A stretch of DNA of 64,000 bases from Paraburkholderia hospita (GCF_002902965.1 NZ_CP026106.1:1178001-1242000), one strand, 5' to 3'; shown: positions 26,376 to 35,851, counted from the stretch's first letter. The notes: generated by a model from the letters alone, not told the origin. Made by a program: numbers and translations.

Positions 26376-27400
26376 AAAACGCAATACACAATCAGGCGGA
26401 AGTTATGTCGGAATTCCTTGAGCCCTCGAAGTCGAAATCAAACGCAAAGCCGACACGGCTACCCGCGCTTGATGAATTCTCATGGATCTGGGTTGGACTG
26501 ATCCTGCTCTTCGTGTGCAGCTCCATCGTCGCGCCGGGTACGATGACGCGAGGCTCGATCCTGGCCATGCTTCCGTTTGCCGGCATTCTTGCGATCGTCG
26601 CGACGGGCCAAACGCTGGTCATCCAGCAGCGCGGACTGGACATGTCGGCCATCGGCATGGTTTCGCTCGCCGGCATTGTCATGGCCAGAACGGGATTCGC
26701 GTTCAATTCCGTCATCCTTGCCGTCATGTTTACCGTCTGCGTTGGCGGGATTGTCGGAATCATCAATGGTGCACTCATCTCACGGGTCGCGATAACGCCG
26801 CTGGTGGCGACGCTTGCCGTCAACGCGCTGCTGATTGGCTGCGCACGCTCGTTGACCGGTAACGTTCCCGTTGACGTCCCGACTACCATCCAGACCATCT
26901 CGCACGCGCAGTTCCTTGGGCTCCCGGCCAACGTCTGGTTCGCGTTCGCGTTCGTGACGACAGCGTGGATCATTACCCGCAAGACCACGGTAGGGCGCAG
27001 GTTCATCGCTGTGGGAGTGAACCCGCGCGCAGCCGAAGCCGCAGGCGTCAACGTGCTGAAGTACAGAATTGGTGCGTACCTCGCCTCCGCCGTGTGCTTT
27101 TCCGCGGCGGGCGTGCTGCTCGCCGGATTCATCGGAAGCGCGTCGCAGACTTCGGGTAACGACTATCTCCTGCCGGCCGTCGCGGCCGTGGTGGTGGGAG
27201 GCACGCCGTTCACGGGCGGTAGAGGCAGTGTCGTCGCGAGTGCCGTGGCCGCACTGTTCATGGCGCAACTCGGTCAGCTCGTGCTGGCGCTTGGCGCAGG
27301 CCCCGCTGCGCAGCTCCTCGTTCAGGCCAGCGCGATTCTGCTTGCAACCACCGTTCGCCATCTGCCATCGGCGATAAGAACGTTTCGAAAAAACGCATAG
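26372..27400 (+). CDS. ABC sugar-type permease
   Basis: A 342-residue RbsC-type inner-membrane permease with about eight to ten helices, the conserved stretch GLDMSAIGMVSLAGIV and the loop VVVGGTPFTGGRGS. Its ATG overlaps the fusion-gene stop (ATGA), so the two are co-translated. Together they supply two membrane domains and two ATPase domains: a complete translocator except for the binding protein. Its C-terminal third matches the decayed permease at 5080-5378. Confidence 0.9.
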   Translation: MKNAIHNQAEVMSEFLEPSKSKSNAKPTRLPALDEFSWIWVGLILLFVCSSIVAPGTMTRGSILAMLPFAGILAIVATGQTLVIQQRGLDMSAIGMVSLAGIVMARTGFAFNSVILAVMFTVCVGGIVGIINGALISRVAITPLVATLAVNALLIGCARSLTGNVPVDVPTTIQTISHAQFLGLPANVWFAFAFVTTAWIITRKTTVGRRFIAVGVNPRAAEAAGVNVLKYRIGAYLASAVCFSAAGVLLAGFIGSASQTSGNDYLLPAVAAVVVGGTPFTGGRGSVVASAVAALFMAQLGQLVLALGAGPAAQLLVQASAILLATTVRHLPSAIRTFRKNA

Positions 27401-27719
27401 TGGAAAGTAGTAACGGGTATCTGCGCCGTTCTCTTTCGGGCACCTGTCGTATTGGCTCGAAAGGCGATCGTTTCGGGCTGGGAACCTGGGAGCGGAGAGC
27501 CGGCTGGACGCATCGTTGAACGGTATCCCGAGCACTCGGATGACGTGACCTCTTTCCGACTGGCGGTAGACGAACCGAAGCTGATTCCCGGAACGACTCG
27601 TCCGACCGGTTCAACGTTGTATCAGAGCGGCCGACGTGACTTTGCAAGCCGATTGCAGCGATCCGGCAGAGGTCGTCAAGCAATTTTTGGAGACTCTTTT
27701 TTATAGTAAGGATAACGAA
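27401..27719. other. Gap between permease and porin
   Basis: About 320 bp with no recognisable gene. The porin ribosome site AAGGATAACGAA is at its end. No clear terminator was found, so read-through from the ABC operon into the porin is possible. Confidence 0.35.
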
Positions 27720-28790
27720 ATGAGAAAGATAATTTCCTGCGTAGCGCTGATGGCATGCGGTGTCTGCAACTCGTATGCGCAGAGCTCCGTCACCCTGTAT
27801 GGACGCGTCGCAGCGGGTTTTGATTTCGTCACAAACGTGGCGACGCCGAATGGTCAGTCGAAAAACAATTTCAGGTTCGGCAGCAATCAATATGGATACA
27901 GCTGGTTCGGCCTGAAAGGCGACGAAGACCTCGGAGGAGGTCTGCATGCCGTCTTCAAACTCGAAAGCCTCTTCACTTCCGGCACGGGTGAGATTTTCCC
28001 CAATTCGCTTTTTACGCGCGACGCGTATGTTGGCTTGTCCTACGACAACTTTGGAAGTATCTGGCTCGGACGGGCCATGAGCCTTACCGACGAGACCGGC
28101 TGGTATATCGATCCGTTGAGCGAACAGGTGGGTACGGGCATCGCCAACTTTGCCTTTGGGCGCGCGTGGGGTCCCCGATCGAACGTCATCACCTACAACT
28201 CACCCAATTGGGCTGGCTTCTCGTTCAGAGTCCAAAACGGTTTCGGCAACGAGGCTGGCAACTTTCAGGGTAACCGTCAGTTCAGTGTGAGCGCGCAATA
28301 TACGCTTGCGAGCTTTGCGGCATACGGAGTGTATGAAGAACTCCGCGATGCCAACGGAAAATTCTCTGGCCTCTATACCGCTTCGCGTGAATACATGGCG
28401 GGCGTCACTTACCAGTTGGGTCCCGTGAAGCTCTATACCGGCTTTCAGCAACTCGTTTCGTCAGGCCAGGATACCGTCCCCGATAGCTTTAATCCTTACG
28501 GGGCGACGCGCGCTCAACAAGAGTGGCTAGGCGCCTCCTGGCAGGCTACGTCCGCTCTCGCACTGCAGGCGGGCTGGTATCACGGCAACGTAAATCATGG
28601 CGGCGGCACGGGCAATCTTGCTGCCTTCGGCACCACCTATAACCTGTCCAAACGAACATTTCTCTACATGACTGTTGGAGCCATGTTCAATGGAAAACCG
28701 TCGGCATTCCCGGTTGAAACGGCGGACTCGCAACCGTTGCCTGGCCACAATCAACAAGGCGGCTATTTTGGCATCATGCACTTCTTCTGA
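27720..28790 (+). CDS. Gram-negative porin (OmpC/Porin_4 type)
   Basis: A 356-residue outer-membrane porin. The signal peptide MRKIISCVALMACGVCNSYA is followed by QSSVTLYGRVAAGFDF, the standard start of Burkholderiales general porins. The PEFTS-type inner loop region and a C-terminal phenylalanine (GIMHFF) complete the 16-strand barrel. The start was moved from an upstream frame to the ATG after AAGGATAACGAA. Lying behind the ABC operon, it probably lets the same solute cross the outer membrane. Confidence 0.9.
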   Translation: MRKIISCVALMACGVCNSYAQSSVTLYGRVAAGFDFVTNVATPNGQSKNNFRFGSNQYGYSWFGLKGDEDLGGGLHAVFKLESLFTSGTGEIFPNSLFTRDAYVGLSYDNFGSIWLGRAMSLTDETGWYIDPLSEQVGTGIANFAFGRAWGPRSNVITYNSPNWAGFSFRVQNGFGNEAGNFQGNRQFSVSAQYTLASFAAYGVYEELRDANGKFSGLYTASREYMAGVTYQLGPVKLYTGFQQLVSSGQDTVPDSFNPYGATRAQQEWLGASWQATSALALQAGWYHGNVNHGGGTGNLAAFGTTYNLSKRTFLYMTVGAMFNGKPSAFPVETADSQPLPGHNQQGGYFGIMHFF

Positions 28791-29618
28791 GTGCAATTGA
28801 TGACCTTGACGCACGGCCGGCTGTCAACCGGCTCAGCGTTCGCGAGGTCACGATTCGGGGACGCTGTCATGAGCTGTCATGTGGCGGCGTTCCCGGGCGA
28901 TCAATCCGCGCGGGTGAGGTTCGGAAACCGCTACCCAATGCGGTCTTTCCGTAAGAAACGTGCCGATGGCAACGGGACCAACGACAGGCGCTTCGGCATA
29001 GTGCAATTTCCATGATGTGACACCCGTCATATATCACGTGTGACGCTCACAATGCGGTGCGTCGCGTCTATTGCGTCTGCCAGCAACCATGTGGCGCACG
29101 CGCGCGAAATGTCCTTCGAGCCCGGTCACGAGCCGCTTTTCTTTATCTGCAACCTCCTGATGCTATTGCTTTCGTCGCCCATGGCGGAAGCGCTCGCGCT
29201 CGCCTGTGCGTTGCAAACGTGAAAATACCGTTGCAAAGCGGCACTAGTGCAGATCGACAAAGCGAATCGGATATCGTCGTCGAACAGTCGATCGACTGTT
29301 GTCGGGCGGCATAATCGGTCTCGACATAGCGACGCGTCGCATCTCGGAGGTCGCTGGCGCACGCATTGATGCATGCAGGCCGTTCAATACCGTGGAGGCT
29401 TATCGACTTATCCACATCAACCGCTGCACTAACTGCATCGAGTTGACCGCAGTGATCTTCTAGAAGCGATTGGCTGCCGAGATTGGCGACGCCAATGCAA
29501 CAGAGAGTTCGCGGAACCAGTACTTACCCTAATGATATTTACCCTATAGACTGCCTTACCTCGTGGCGAAGAAGGTTCCTTATAGCGCGCCACTAATAAA
29601 TCGTTGAGGTAAGTGCTG
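28791..29618. other. Long non-coding stretch
   Basis: About 830 bp with only short, ill-supported frames. Near its end, TTACCCTAATGATATTTACC (29524-29543) contains two TTACCC units 16 bp apart, which could be activator sites for the DUF4148 gene. Nothing else is recognisable. Confidence 0.4.
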
Positions 29619-29894
29619 ATGAAGTTTTTCACCAAGATGGTTCTGGCTACCCTTATTGTCGCGCCCGTCGTGTCATTCGCGCAGTCCAGTCAGCAGGTAA
29701 GTCGAGCGCAGGTGCGCACCGAACTGGCGCAGTTGGAGAAAGCTGGCTACGATCCGCATGACTGGGTTCACTACCCCGAAAACATCCAGGCCGCGCAGGC
29801 GAAAGTCGCAGCACAAAATGCTACAGCCCAGGGAGTCGGCTCGGGATACGGTGGTGCTGTTGACGGAACGTCCGGAACAGCGAGCGGCCGGTAA
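29619..29894 (+). CDS. DUF4148 domain secreted protein
   Basis: A 91-residue exported protein of the DUF4148 family, abundant in Burkholderiales. The signal peptide MKFFTKMVLATLIVAPVVSFA is followed by the diagnostic SRAQVRTELAQLEKAGYDP and a low-complexity alanine/glycine tail. It probably resides in the periplasm; function unknown. The ATG follows GAGGTAAGTGCTG; a GTG two codons earlier is possible. It is a monocistronic gene with a strong downstream hairpin. Confidence 0.88.
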   Translation: MKFFTKMVLATLIVAPVVSFAQSSQQVSRAQVRTELAQLEKAGYDPHDWVHYPENIQAAQAKVAAQNATAQGVGSGYGGAVDGTSGTASGR

Positions 29895-29932
29895 GGCCAG
29901 GATCTATCGCGTCAATCCGGGAGTGGTGTAAT

Positions 29933-29972
29933 TTGCGGCCGAGTGTTCCTGCCTGTGTAGGAGAACTCGGCC
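29933..29972 (+). terminator. Terminator of the DUF4148 gene
   Basis: A 10-bp perfect stem GCGGCCGAGT/ACTCGGCCGC with further pairing in the loop, followed by TTGTGCTTT. The T-tract is weak but the stem is strong. The remaining gap to 30267 has no gene. Confidence 0.55.
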
Positions 29973-30267
29973 GCTTGTGCTTTCGTGTGCTGGTTGCTTG
30001 CACTCCTGGTGCTGCGACTTACTCTCCAGTTCTCTCCGGCGCGAGCACAATCAATTTCTCGTCCAGGTCTCTGCGAAAAATGAGAGCGACGGCGTCCACG
30101 CCAACCGTGCGATCGAATATTCGCGCCGGATGTTGAAAGCGGCCGTTCTAATGCACCGCCGCTGCGACAGCGAATATGAGTTGGGAAAGAAGAGCGTTGG
30201 AGAAGGCCGCACCAACACCAATTCGTGCTGATTCCAGCGCTGGCTCGCAGCCAGATCGCCGACGGCT

Positions 30268-30711
30268 TCACGCGTGATTGTTCTGAGAGACGACGGCTCG
30301 CAAGGCGAGCAGATAGCTCTCAACCCCAAAGCCGCAGATTTGCCCATCGACGATCTCCGCGAATACCGAGTGATGTCGGAACGATTCCCGGGCGTGAATG
30401 TTGGACATATGCAATTCCACGACGGGGCAGGTGAGAATAGCCAGCGCATCGCGTATCCCGTAGCTGTAGTGTGTCCACGCCCCGGCGTTGATCAGCACGG
30501 CGTCACAGCGCTCCTCGAAAGCGCGGTGAATGCGCTCGCACATTGCCCCTTCACTATTCGTCTGGAACGATTCCACCTGCACGCCAAGCTCGACGCCGAG
30601 AGCCTGCAGCCGAGCATCGATTTCGGCCAGCGTGATTGTTCCGTACTGCACCGGGTCGCGCTTGCCAAACATATTGTGGTTGATACCGTGAAGCATCAGG
30701 ATCGTTTTCAC
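30268..30711 (-). CDS. aroQ: Type II 3-dehydroquinate dehydratase
   Basis: A 147-residue type II dehydroquinase, converting 3-dehydroquinate to 3-dehydroshikimate. It shows the N-terminal loop with Y23, NAGAWTHYSYGIRDAL (matching the family NPGAYTHTSxALRDAL) and VELHMSNIHARESFRHHS with the active-site histidine. The usual NGPNLN motif reads HGINHN, a variant more common in catabolic paralogues. The start is a GTG with GGAG 6 nt upstream. It is last of six overlapping or closely packed genes, so it probably serves quinate/shikimate-type catabolism rather than housekeeping aromatic biosynthesis. Confidence 0.88.
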   Translation of the reverse strand: MKTILMLHGINHNMFGKRDPVQYGTITLAEIDARLQALGVELGVQVESFQTNSEGAMCERIHRAFEERCDAVLINAGAWTHYSYGIRDALAILTCPVVELHMSNIHARESFRHHSVFAEIVDGQICGFGVESYLLALRAVVSQNNHA

Positions 30712-30730
30712 TCGTCACTCCATTGCATTC

Positions 30731-31564
30731 TCAGTCGAGCGGCACCGTGAGCCGGTCGATCACGGCGCGGGTCTGAGGCCGCACGCCGCGCCACCACGCG
30801 AACGCTTCTGCTGCCTGCTCCACCAGCATGCCGACACCGTCCGCGACACGCAGCACACCCGCATTGCGCGCGAGTCTCAGGAACGGCGTCAGCCGCTTGC
30901 CGTAGGCCAGTTCATAGGCCGCGCCGGTCGGGCTGAAAACGCTCGGTGGAACGGGTGGGAGTTCGCCCGTCAAGCTGGCCGACGTCGCGTTGACCACGAG
31001 GTCGAACTGTCCCATCGCCTCGAGATTGGCGTAGCCGCAGGCGGCAAGCGGCCCGCTCGTGGTGACCCGGTCGACCAGCGCCCGAACCTTCGCGATGTCC
31101 CGATTGGCGACGACCAGTTCCGCGGGTCGCGCGGCAAGGAAGGGCAGCAATGCGCCACGCACTGCGCCACCCGCGCCGAGGACTAGCACGCGCTTGCCGG
31201 CCATCGGCAAGTTCAGATTGACCTCGATGTCGCGCAGCAGGCCGACGCCGTCGAAGTTCTCAGCGATGATCCGTCCGTCCTTAAAGCTCAGTGCGTTAGC
31301 GGCGCCTGCCAGTTCGGCGCGCTCGCTGCGCTCGTCGGCCATAGCGAACGCTTTCAGCTTGAACGGCGCGGTCACGTTCATGCCTTTGCCGCCCGCTGCG
31401 ATGAACGCGCGCACGGTTGCAGCGAACGCGTCTTGCGGCTCCAGCGGACCTTCGATCGCCGTATAGGACATGTCCTGCCGCGTTTCTTCTGCAAAGAGAC
31501 CGTGGATTAACGGGGATTTCGTATGGCCGATCGGATTGCCGATCACCGCGTATTGGTCAGTCAT
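30731..31564 (-). CDS. aroE: Shikimate dehydrogenase family protein
   Basis: A 277-residue AroE/quinate-shikimate dehydrogenase. The substrate domain has GNPIGHTKSPLIH, KGMNVTAPFK with the catalytic lysine, and ENFDGVG in place of the usual NTDG. The NADP domain has LGAGGAVRGAL. It would interconvert shikimate and 3-dehydroshikimate, or quinate and dehydroquinate. Its ATG overlaps the CoA-transferase stop (ATGA, 31561-31564). Pairing with AroQ and an unrelated CoA-transferase in one operon points to a catabolic role. Confidence 0.88.
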   Translation of the reverse strand: MTDQYAVIGNPIGHTKSPLIHGLFAEETRQDMSYTAIEGPLEPQDAFAATVRAFIAAGGKGMNVTAPFKLKAFAMADERSERAELAGAANALSFKDGRIIAENFDGVGLLRDIEVNLNLPMAGKRVLVLGAGGAVRGALLPFLAARPAELVVANRDIAKVRALVDRVTTSGPLAACGYANLEAMGQFDLVVNATSASLTGELPPVPPSVFSPTGAAYELAYGKRLTPFLRLARNAGVLRVADGVGMLVEQAAEAFAWWRGVRPQTRAVIDRLTVPLD

Positions 31565-32781
31565 CGTGGCCTCACCTTTGAATACAACACACCTTCGGTC
31601 TGCATCGCGTCGATTTCGGCAGCACCGAAGCCCAGCGATTGCGCCACTTCCGCGTTGTGCTGACCGAGATCGGGCGCGACTTCGCGGATCGTCGTGTCGC
31701 AGTCCGAGAAGCGGAAGGGCAGATTCGGCAGACGCAATTTCCCGTAGCGCGGGTGCTCCTGCTCGACCACCATGCCGCGCGCGACGATCTGCGGATCGGC
31801 AAGTACCTCATCGATACGCTGCACCTTCGCGCACGGCACATCGATACCATCGAGCAGTTCAAGCACCTGCGCAACCGGTCGGCTTGCCACCCAGGGCTTT
31901 ACGACGGACAGAATGTCCAACCGGTTCGCGTTGCGTCCCGCGAGGGTGTGAAAGCGTGTGTCGGTGCCAAAACCGTCCGGTCCGCCATGCGCCTCGATCA
32001 GAGCCGCGAAGCGCTTCCAGGCGTCGTCCACTTGAGCCGCGATCACGAGGTCGCCGTCGGCGGCGCGGAACACGCCATAGAGCGTCGACGTGGGCATATC
32101 ATGGCCCGTCTGCTCCGGCAGGATGCCTTGCATCGTGTAGCACTGGACGGCGTATTCGTGCATCGACACCAGCGTGTCGTACAGCGCCATATCAATGTGT
32201 TGCCCGCGCCCGCTCTTCACGCGGCCAAGCAATGCGGCATTGATCGCCGCTACCGCGTGAATGCCCGTGTACATGTCGCCCAGCGAGATGCGCATCAATG
32301 GCGGCGGTTCACCGGGGGTACCGATCATCTGCATGATCCCGCTCTTCGCTTCGGCAATCAGGCCGAAACCTGCGCGGTGCGCATCGGGTCCTGTGTGGCC
32401 GTAGGCCGAGATCGAGCAGTAGACGAGGCCCGGATTGCGCGCGGACAGTTCGTCATAGCCCAGCCCGAGTTTGTTCAATGCACCCGGCCGGTAGTTCTCG
32501 ACGAACACGTCCGCCGAGTCACACAGCCGCTGCATAAACTCCTTGCCGCGCGCGTCGCGCATGTTGACGCTGACGCCGCGCTTGCCCATGTTCAGTTGCA
32601 GGAAATAGCCGCTCTGCTCGTCGTCGAGCACGGTTGCGTGCTGACGTCCGGCGTCGCCGCCTGGACGCTCGACCTTGATAACTTCGGCACCCAGTGCCGC
32701 GAGACAACGCCCGACATACGGACCGGCCAGAAAATGGCTGTAGTCGACGACGCGGATACCTTCGAGAGGACGCGCTTGCAT
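31561..32781 (-). CDS. CaiB/BaiF family CoA-transferase
   Basis: A 406-residue type III CoA-transferase. It opens with PLEGIRVVDYSHFLAGPYVG and continues with LGAEVIKVERPGGDAGR, FVENYRPGALNKLGLGYDEL and GQHIDMALYDTLV; the catalytic aspartate of the family is expected in that last segment. It moves CoA between carboxylic acids. The start overlaps the MaoC stop by one nucleotide (TGATG). A longer upstream reading is only the shadow of the MaoC gene. With MaoC next to it, an acid is probably activated and then hydrated or dehydrated as CoA ester. Confidence 0.9.
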   Translation of the reverse strand: MQARPLEGIRVVDYSHFLAGPYVGRCLAALGAEVIKVERPGGDAGRQHATVLDDEQSGYFLQLNMGKRGVSVNMRDARGKEFMQRLCDSADVFVENYRPGALNKLGLGYDELSARNPGLVYCSISAYGHTGPDAHRAGFGLIAEAKSGIMQMIGTPGEPPPLMRISLGDMYTGIHAVAAINAALLGRVKSGRGQHIDMALYDTLVSMHEYAVQCYTMQGILPEQTGHDMPTSTLYGVFRAADGDLVIAAQVDDAWKRFAALIEAHGGPDGFGTDTRFHTLAGRNANRLDILSVVKPWVASRPVAQVLELLDGIDVPCAKVQRIDEVLADPQIVARGMVVEQEHPRYGKLRLPNLPFRFSDCDTTIREVAPDLGQHNAEVAQSLGFGAAEIDAMQTEGVLYSKVRPR

Positions 32782-33239
32782 CAGAATGCTCCCGGTCGGC
32801 GCGGCACCATCAGACGATGCTCGCCATGCTGGACGACAAGGCCGTCCTGATTGATCAGTTCGGACGGCAGTACGACGATGCCCCAGCCGGGACGGCTCTT
32901 GCTCGCGCGCATCGTGCCCACGCGGAACTTCACGTGCAGCACGTCGTTGACCTTGATCGGCAGGTTGAAGTCCCACGTCCACCCAAGCGACATGCCAGGC
33001 AGGAAGCGGTATTCGCTCTGGGTCTTGAGCCCATCGGCGATAGACAGGCCAAACAGACCGTGCGCGACGATCGAGCCGAAGTGGCTCGCGTTCGCATATT
33101 CTTCGTCCACATGCACCGGCGTGTGATCGCCGGTGAGGTCGGCGTAGGCGAGAATGCGTTCCTTGGTAACGGTGTAGGTCGGGCTCACGCACACGTCGCC
33201 CTCGTTGGCATCGTCCCAGTACTTATCGATGAGCGTCAT
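32781..33239 (-). CDS. MaoC-like enoyl-CoA hydratase/dehydratase
   Basis: A 152-residue hot-dog-fold protein with the hydratase-2 motif YADLTGDHTPVHVDEEYA (the catalytic D/H pair within it) and FGSIVAHGLFGLSI. It hydrates or dehydrates a CoA ester, presumably the product of the CoA-transferase next to it. The ATG at 33239 follows GGAGGTTTGAG, which lies inside the end of the VOC gene, so translation is coupled. Closest in layout to mesaconyl-CoA and beta-methylmalyl-type hydratases, but no specific substrate is shown. Confidence 0.87.
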   Translation of the reverse strand: MTLIDKYWDDANEGDVCVSPTYTVTKERILAYADLTGDHTPVHVDEEYANASHFGSIVAHGLFGLSIADGLKTQSEYRFLPGMSLGWTWDFNLPIKVNDVLHVKFRVGTMRASKSRPGWGIVVLPSELINQDGLVVQHGEHRLMVPRRPGAF

Positions 33240-33240
33240 C

Positions 33241-33633
33241 TCAAACCTCCGCACGCGGGTTGATGTCCAGTGCCCGCGCCACGCACGAAGCGGGCTTGGC
33301 CTGAATCAGTTCGACGGCGAGGCCGTCCGGCAGGCGCAACCAGTTGCGTCCCTGTGGCATCTCGCTGACGTCATAGCGTTGCGCGGCGGCGAGCGCCGCT
33401 TCCATGTCTTCGCACATCACGCCCAGGTGGCCGAGGCGGCCTTCGGGCGCATCATGCTGCGGGTTATGGATGAATTGCAGACCGCCGAGCGTCCAGTACT
33501 GCCGTGGTTCCTCGACGGTGCCGTCGACTTCACGCATCGTCATGCCGAGCACGTCTTCGAAAAAGCGGATGTGCCAGTGGATGTCCTTCACCCAGATGGC
33601 GACATGCTCGAGATAGGCCTTGCTGCCGTTCAT
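33241..33633 (-). CDS. VOC family protein
   Basis: A 130-residue vicinal-oxygen-chelate (glyoxalase/dioxygenase fold) protein. One beta-alpha-beta3 module starts YLEHVAIWVKDIHWHIRFFE and a second contains GHLGVMCEDMEAALAAA, with histidine and glutamate candidates for a metal site. Members act as isomerases, epimerases or dioxygenases. The ATG overlaps the ketopantoate-reductase-like stop (ATGA, 33630-33633). An epimerase role beside CoA esters is plausible but unproven. Confidence 0.85.
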   Translation of the reverse strand: MNGSKAYLEHVAIWVKDIHWHIRFFEDVLGMTMREVDGTVEEPRQYWTLGGLQFIHNPQHDAPEGRLGHLGVMCEDMEAALAAAQRYDVSEMPQGRNWLRLPDGLAVELIQAKPASCVARALDINPRAEV

Positions 33634-34580
33634 GCGTTTGTCTCCTTATGTTGTCGGTCGGTCATGGCGCGCTCGATGCCCTTGATGCAGGCGACCAGCG
33701 TCGCGTTGACGGGCGTCGGCACGCCGTGCCGTTGTCCCCAGCGCACGACCGCGCCGTTGATAAAGTCGATTTCAGTGATGGAGCCTTTTTCGAGGCTTTG
33801 CAGCATCGAGGTCTTGAAGGCGGAGGAAAGGCCTTCGCCAGCGAGGATCCACGGGCGTTCAGGATCAGTGGTGGAAAGCGTTACGCCAGCGGCGTGAGCG
33901 ACTGCGATCGCTTCGGCGACTGCCGCGAGCGCAGCCGTCTTCAGAAGCGGCTCATCGTAGAGTTGGCCGTAGGTGAGGCCAGTGGTGCCCGTCAGCGCGC
34001 CGGTTGCGACATTGACGAGCAACTTGTCCCACATCGTGCCGACGATGTTGTCGCTGACGGTGGTGGCCAGCCCGGCGGCGTTGAAGGTTTCAGCGATCGC
34101 CATCACGCGGGAAGTGATCTCGCCGCCGAGTTCGCCGATATAAGTCGCCTTGCCAGCGACGCCGGACTCGATGTGCCCCGGATTGCGCATCACGCCGCCG
34201 ACATAGGTCTTGCCGGCCAGCACGCGTCCGCGACCCACGACGTCCGCCAGCACATCTTCGTGCCCGAGGCCGTTCTGCAACGACAGGACCAGCGTGTCGG
34301 GTCCGATGAGCGCCAGGGCGCCACGCATCGCCGCATCGGTATGAAATGACTTGACCAGCACGACCACCAGATCGACGGCGCCCACCTCGGCGGCGCGCGT
34401 CGTGGCTTTTACTTCCACACGACGCGAGCCATTCGCATCGTCTACGAGCAGACCGTCGCGCCGCATGGCCTCCACATGTGTCGCCGAGCGGTTCAGCAAC
34501 CACACCTCGTTGCCGCCTTCCGTCAGCGCCGCGCCGATGGCACAGCCCAGAGCACCCGCACCCAGAATCGCAATCTTCAC
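33630..34580 (-). CDS. Ketopantoate reductase family protein
   Basis: A 316-residue NADPH-dependent reductase of the PanE/ApbA family. The Rossmann motif GAGALGCAIG follows directly on the start, and the family lysine and helix bundle are recognisable (MWDKLLVNVATGALTGTTGL, with TEIDFINGAVV near the end). It reduces a 2-keto acid or related compound. The start is a GTG preceded by AAGGAGACGGCA. It heads the six-gene operon, so a role in that pathway is more likely than in pantothenate synthesis. A perfect palindrome, a candidate LysR site, lies 64 bp upstream. Confidence 0.85.
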   Translation of the reverse strand: MKIAILGAGALGCAIGAALTEGGNEVWLLNRSATHVEAMRRDGLLVDDANGSRRVEVKATTRAAEVGAVDLVVVLVKSFHTDAAMRGALALIGPDTLVLSLQNGLGHEDVLADVVGRGRVLAGKTYVGGVMRNPGHIESGVAGKATYIGELGGEITSRVMAIAETFNAAGLATTVSDNIVGTMWDKLLVNVATGALTGTTGLTYGQLYDEPLLKTAALAAVAEAIAVAHAAGVTLSTTDPERPWILAGEGLSSAFKTSMLQSLEKGSITEIDFINGAVVRWGQRHGVPTPVNATLVACIKGIERAMTDRQHKETNA

Positions 34581-34643
34581 TGCCGTCTCCTTGATATGGA
34601 GATCAAGATACGATTCGATGTTCATGTCGGCAATGCAATGGAC

Positions 34644-34659
34644 GCAATGACGTCATTGC
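34644..34659 (-). promoter_or_regulatory. Palindromic candidate LysR site of the six-gene operon
   Basis: GCAATGACGTCATTGC, a perfect 16-bp palindrome upstream of the first operon gene. The same half-sites GCAATGA and TCATTGC recur at 35852-35876 in front of the lysR gene, which links the operon to that regulator. Confidence 0.55.
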
Positions 34660-34741
34660 CATAGGCAATATGGACGGTTACCTGATGTTTGTCGAACGGC
34701 GCACAGCCACGCCGGGAGAGGCACGGCTCGTTCGCTGATGT

Positions 34742-35644
34742 CTATCGAAGCCGGCCCCGCGCGTGTAGCAACACGGTGCCCATTCCGCTCAGGGCGATGA
34801 CGATCATCCCCAAGGCAGTCCATATGTCGGGGACCTTGCCGAAGAACGCCCAGCTGAAAAGCGTTGCGAAAGCCAGTTGTGCGTAGCCGAACGGAGTGAG
34901 CACGGCCAGCGGCGTTCTGCGCAATGCCTGCAGCATCAGCAGATGGCCAAAGGTTGCGAGCGTCGCCATCACGAGAAGCAGGCACCAACTGCCGATCGTC
35001 ACCTTGCGGATTTCAGGCAGCAGGCCCGCCTGATCGACCCACAGCAATGCGGCAAGCACAATGCTGGCAACCAGTGCAGTAATGAAATTGGTGGTGATCG
35101 GGTCACCGGCGGTTGACAGCTTGCTGGACACAACCTGAAAGCATGCGAAGGTGGTTGCGGCGCCGATAGGAAAAGCGACTGTCCAGCTGAATTCGCCGCT
35201 GCCCGGCCGCACGACGATCAGCATCCCGACAAAGCCCAGAACGACCATCGACCATTTGCTTTTCGATACGTTCTCGTTAAGCAGGGTCGCGGCAAGCATC
35301 GTCGAAATCAATGGCGCCAACATCGCGAGCGATGTGGTGACGGGCAACGGCAGGTAGCGCAAGCCCGCAAATGTGCAGGCTGAATTGAGAAGGAGGAGCA
35401 GAGCGCGCAGGAGTTGCAGTTTCAACACACCGGCGTCGCGAAAATGCTGGGCGCCACGCCGTGCCTGCCAGACGCCCAGGGCGACCACCTGGAAACTGTA
35501 ACGTCCGAGAAGCAGGGCAACGAGCGGTACAGCCATCCCGATGGCCTTGACGACGGAATCGCTCCCGGCGAACGTTGCCGTCGTGGCGACCATCAGCGCG
35601 ACCCCGGCTTCAGCCGTCATCGGAATAGCGGGCAGGCGTGTCAA
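34742..35644 (-). CDS. EamA/DMT family transporter
   Basis: A 300-residue inner-membrane protein with ten predicted helices in two EamA repeats (for example LLRALLLLLNSACTFAGLRY and FGYAQLAFATLFSWAFFGKV). The family exports or imports small metabolites such as amino acids or organic acids. It lies between the catabolic operon and lysR, divergent from lysR, so it probably moves the pathway substrate. The start may be the ATG at 35620 rather than 35644. Confidence 0.87.
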   Translation of the reverse strand: MTRLPAIPMTAEAGVALMVATTATFAGSDSVVKAIGMAVPLVALLLGRYSFQVVALGVWQARRGAQHFRDAGVLKLQLLRALLLLLNSACTFAGLRYLPLPVTTSLAMLAPLISTMLAATLLNENVSKSKWSMVVLGFVGMLIVVRPGSGEFSWTVAFPIGAATTFACFQVVSSKLSTAGDPITTNFITALVASIVLAALLWVDQAGLLPEIRKVTIGSWCLLLVMATLATFGHLLMLQALRRTPLAVLTPFGYAQLAFATLFSWAFFGKVPDIWTALGMIVIALSGMGTVLLHARGRLR

Positions 35645-35851
35645 TTCGACGCCTTTGTTATTCCCGGTCTGCTCACGAGCTGACGTCTCATCAGATCAGG
35701 CTCCATGCCGGACGCCGGGGAATCGCAGGGTGCGTGCTCCCCCGCAAAGGTGGAAGATTTTTCATGACGTGCTGTGACCCGGAATCGTGATTCTCAATCG
35801 TCGCTCGTCGACGTAGTGCCCACGATACAAGCCAGCGTCCATTCCCACAAT

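Noticed and set aside
29040..29415. Short frames with a hydrophobic stretch
   Set aside because: No ribosome site, no family and competing frames on both strands; treated as non-coding.
31639..32850. 403-codon plus-strand frame
   Set aside because: Antisense of the CoA-transferase gene.
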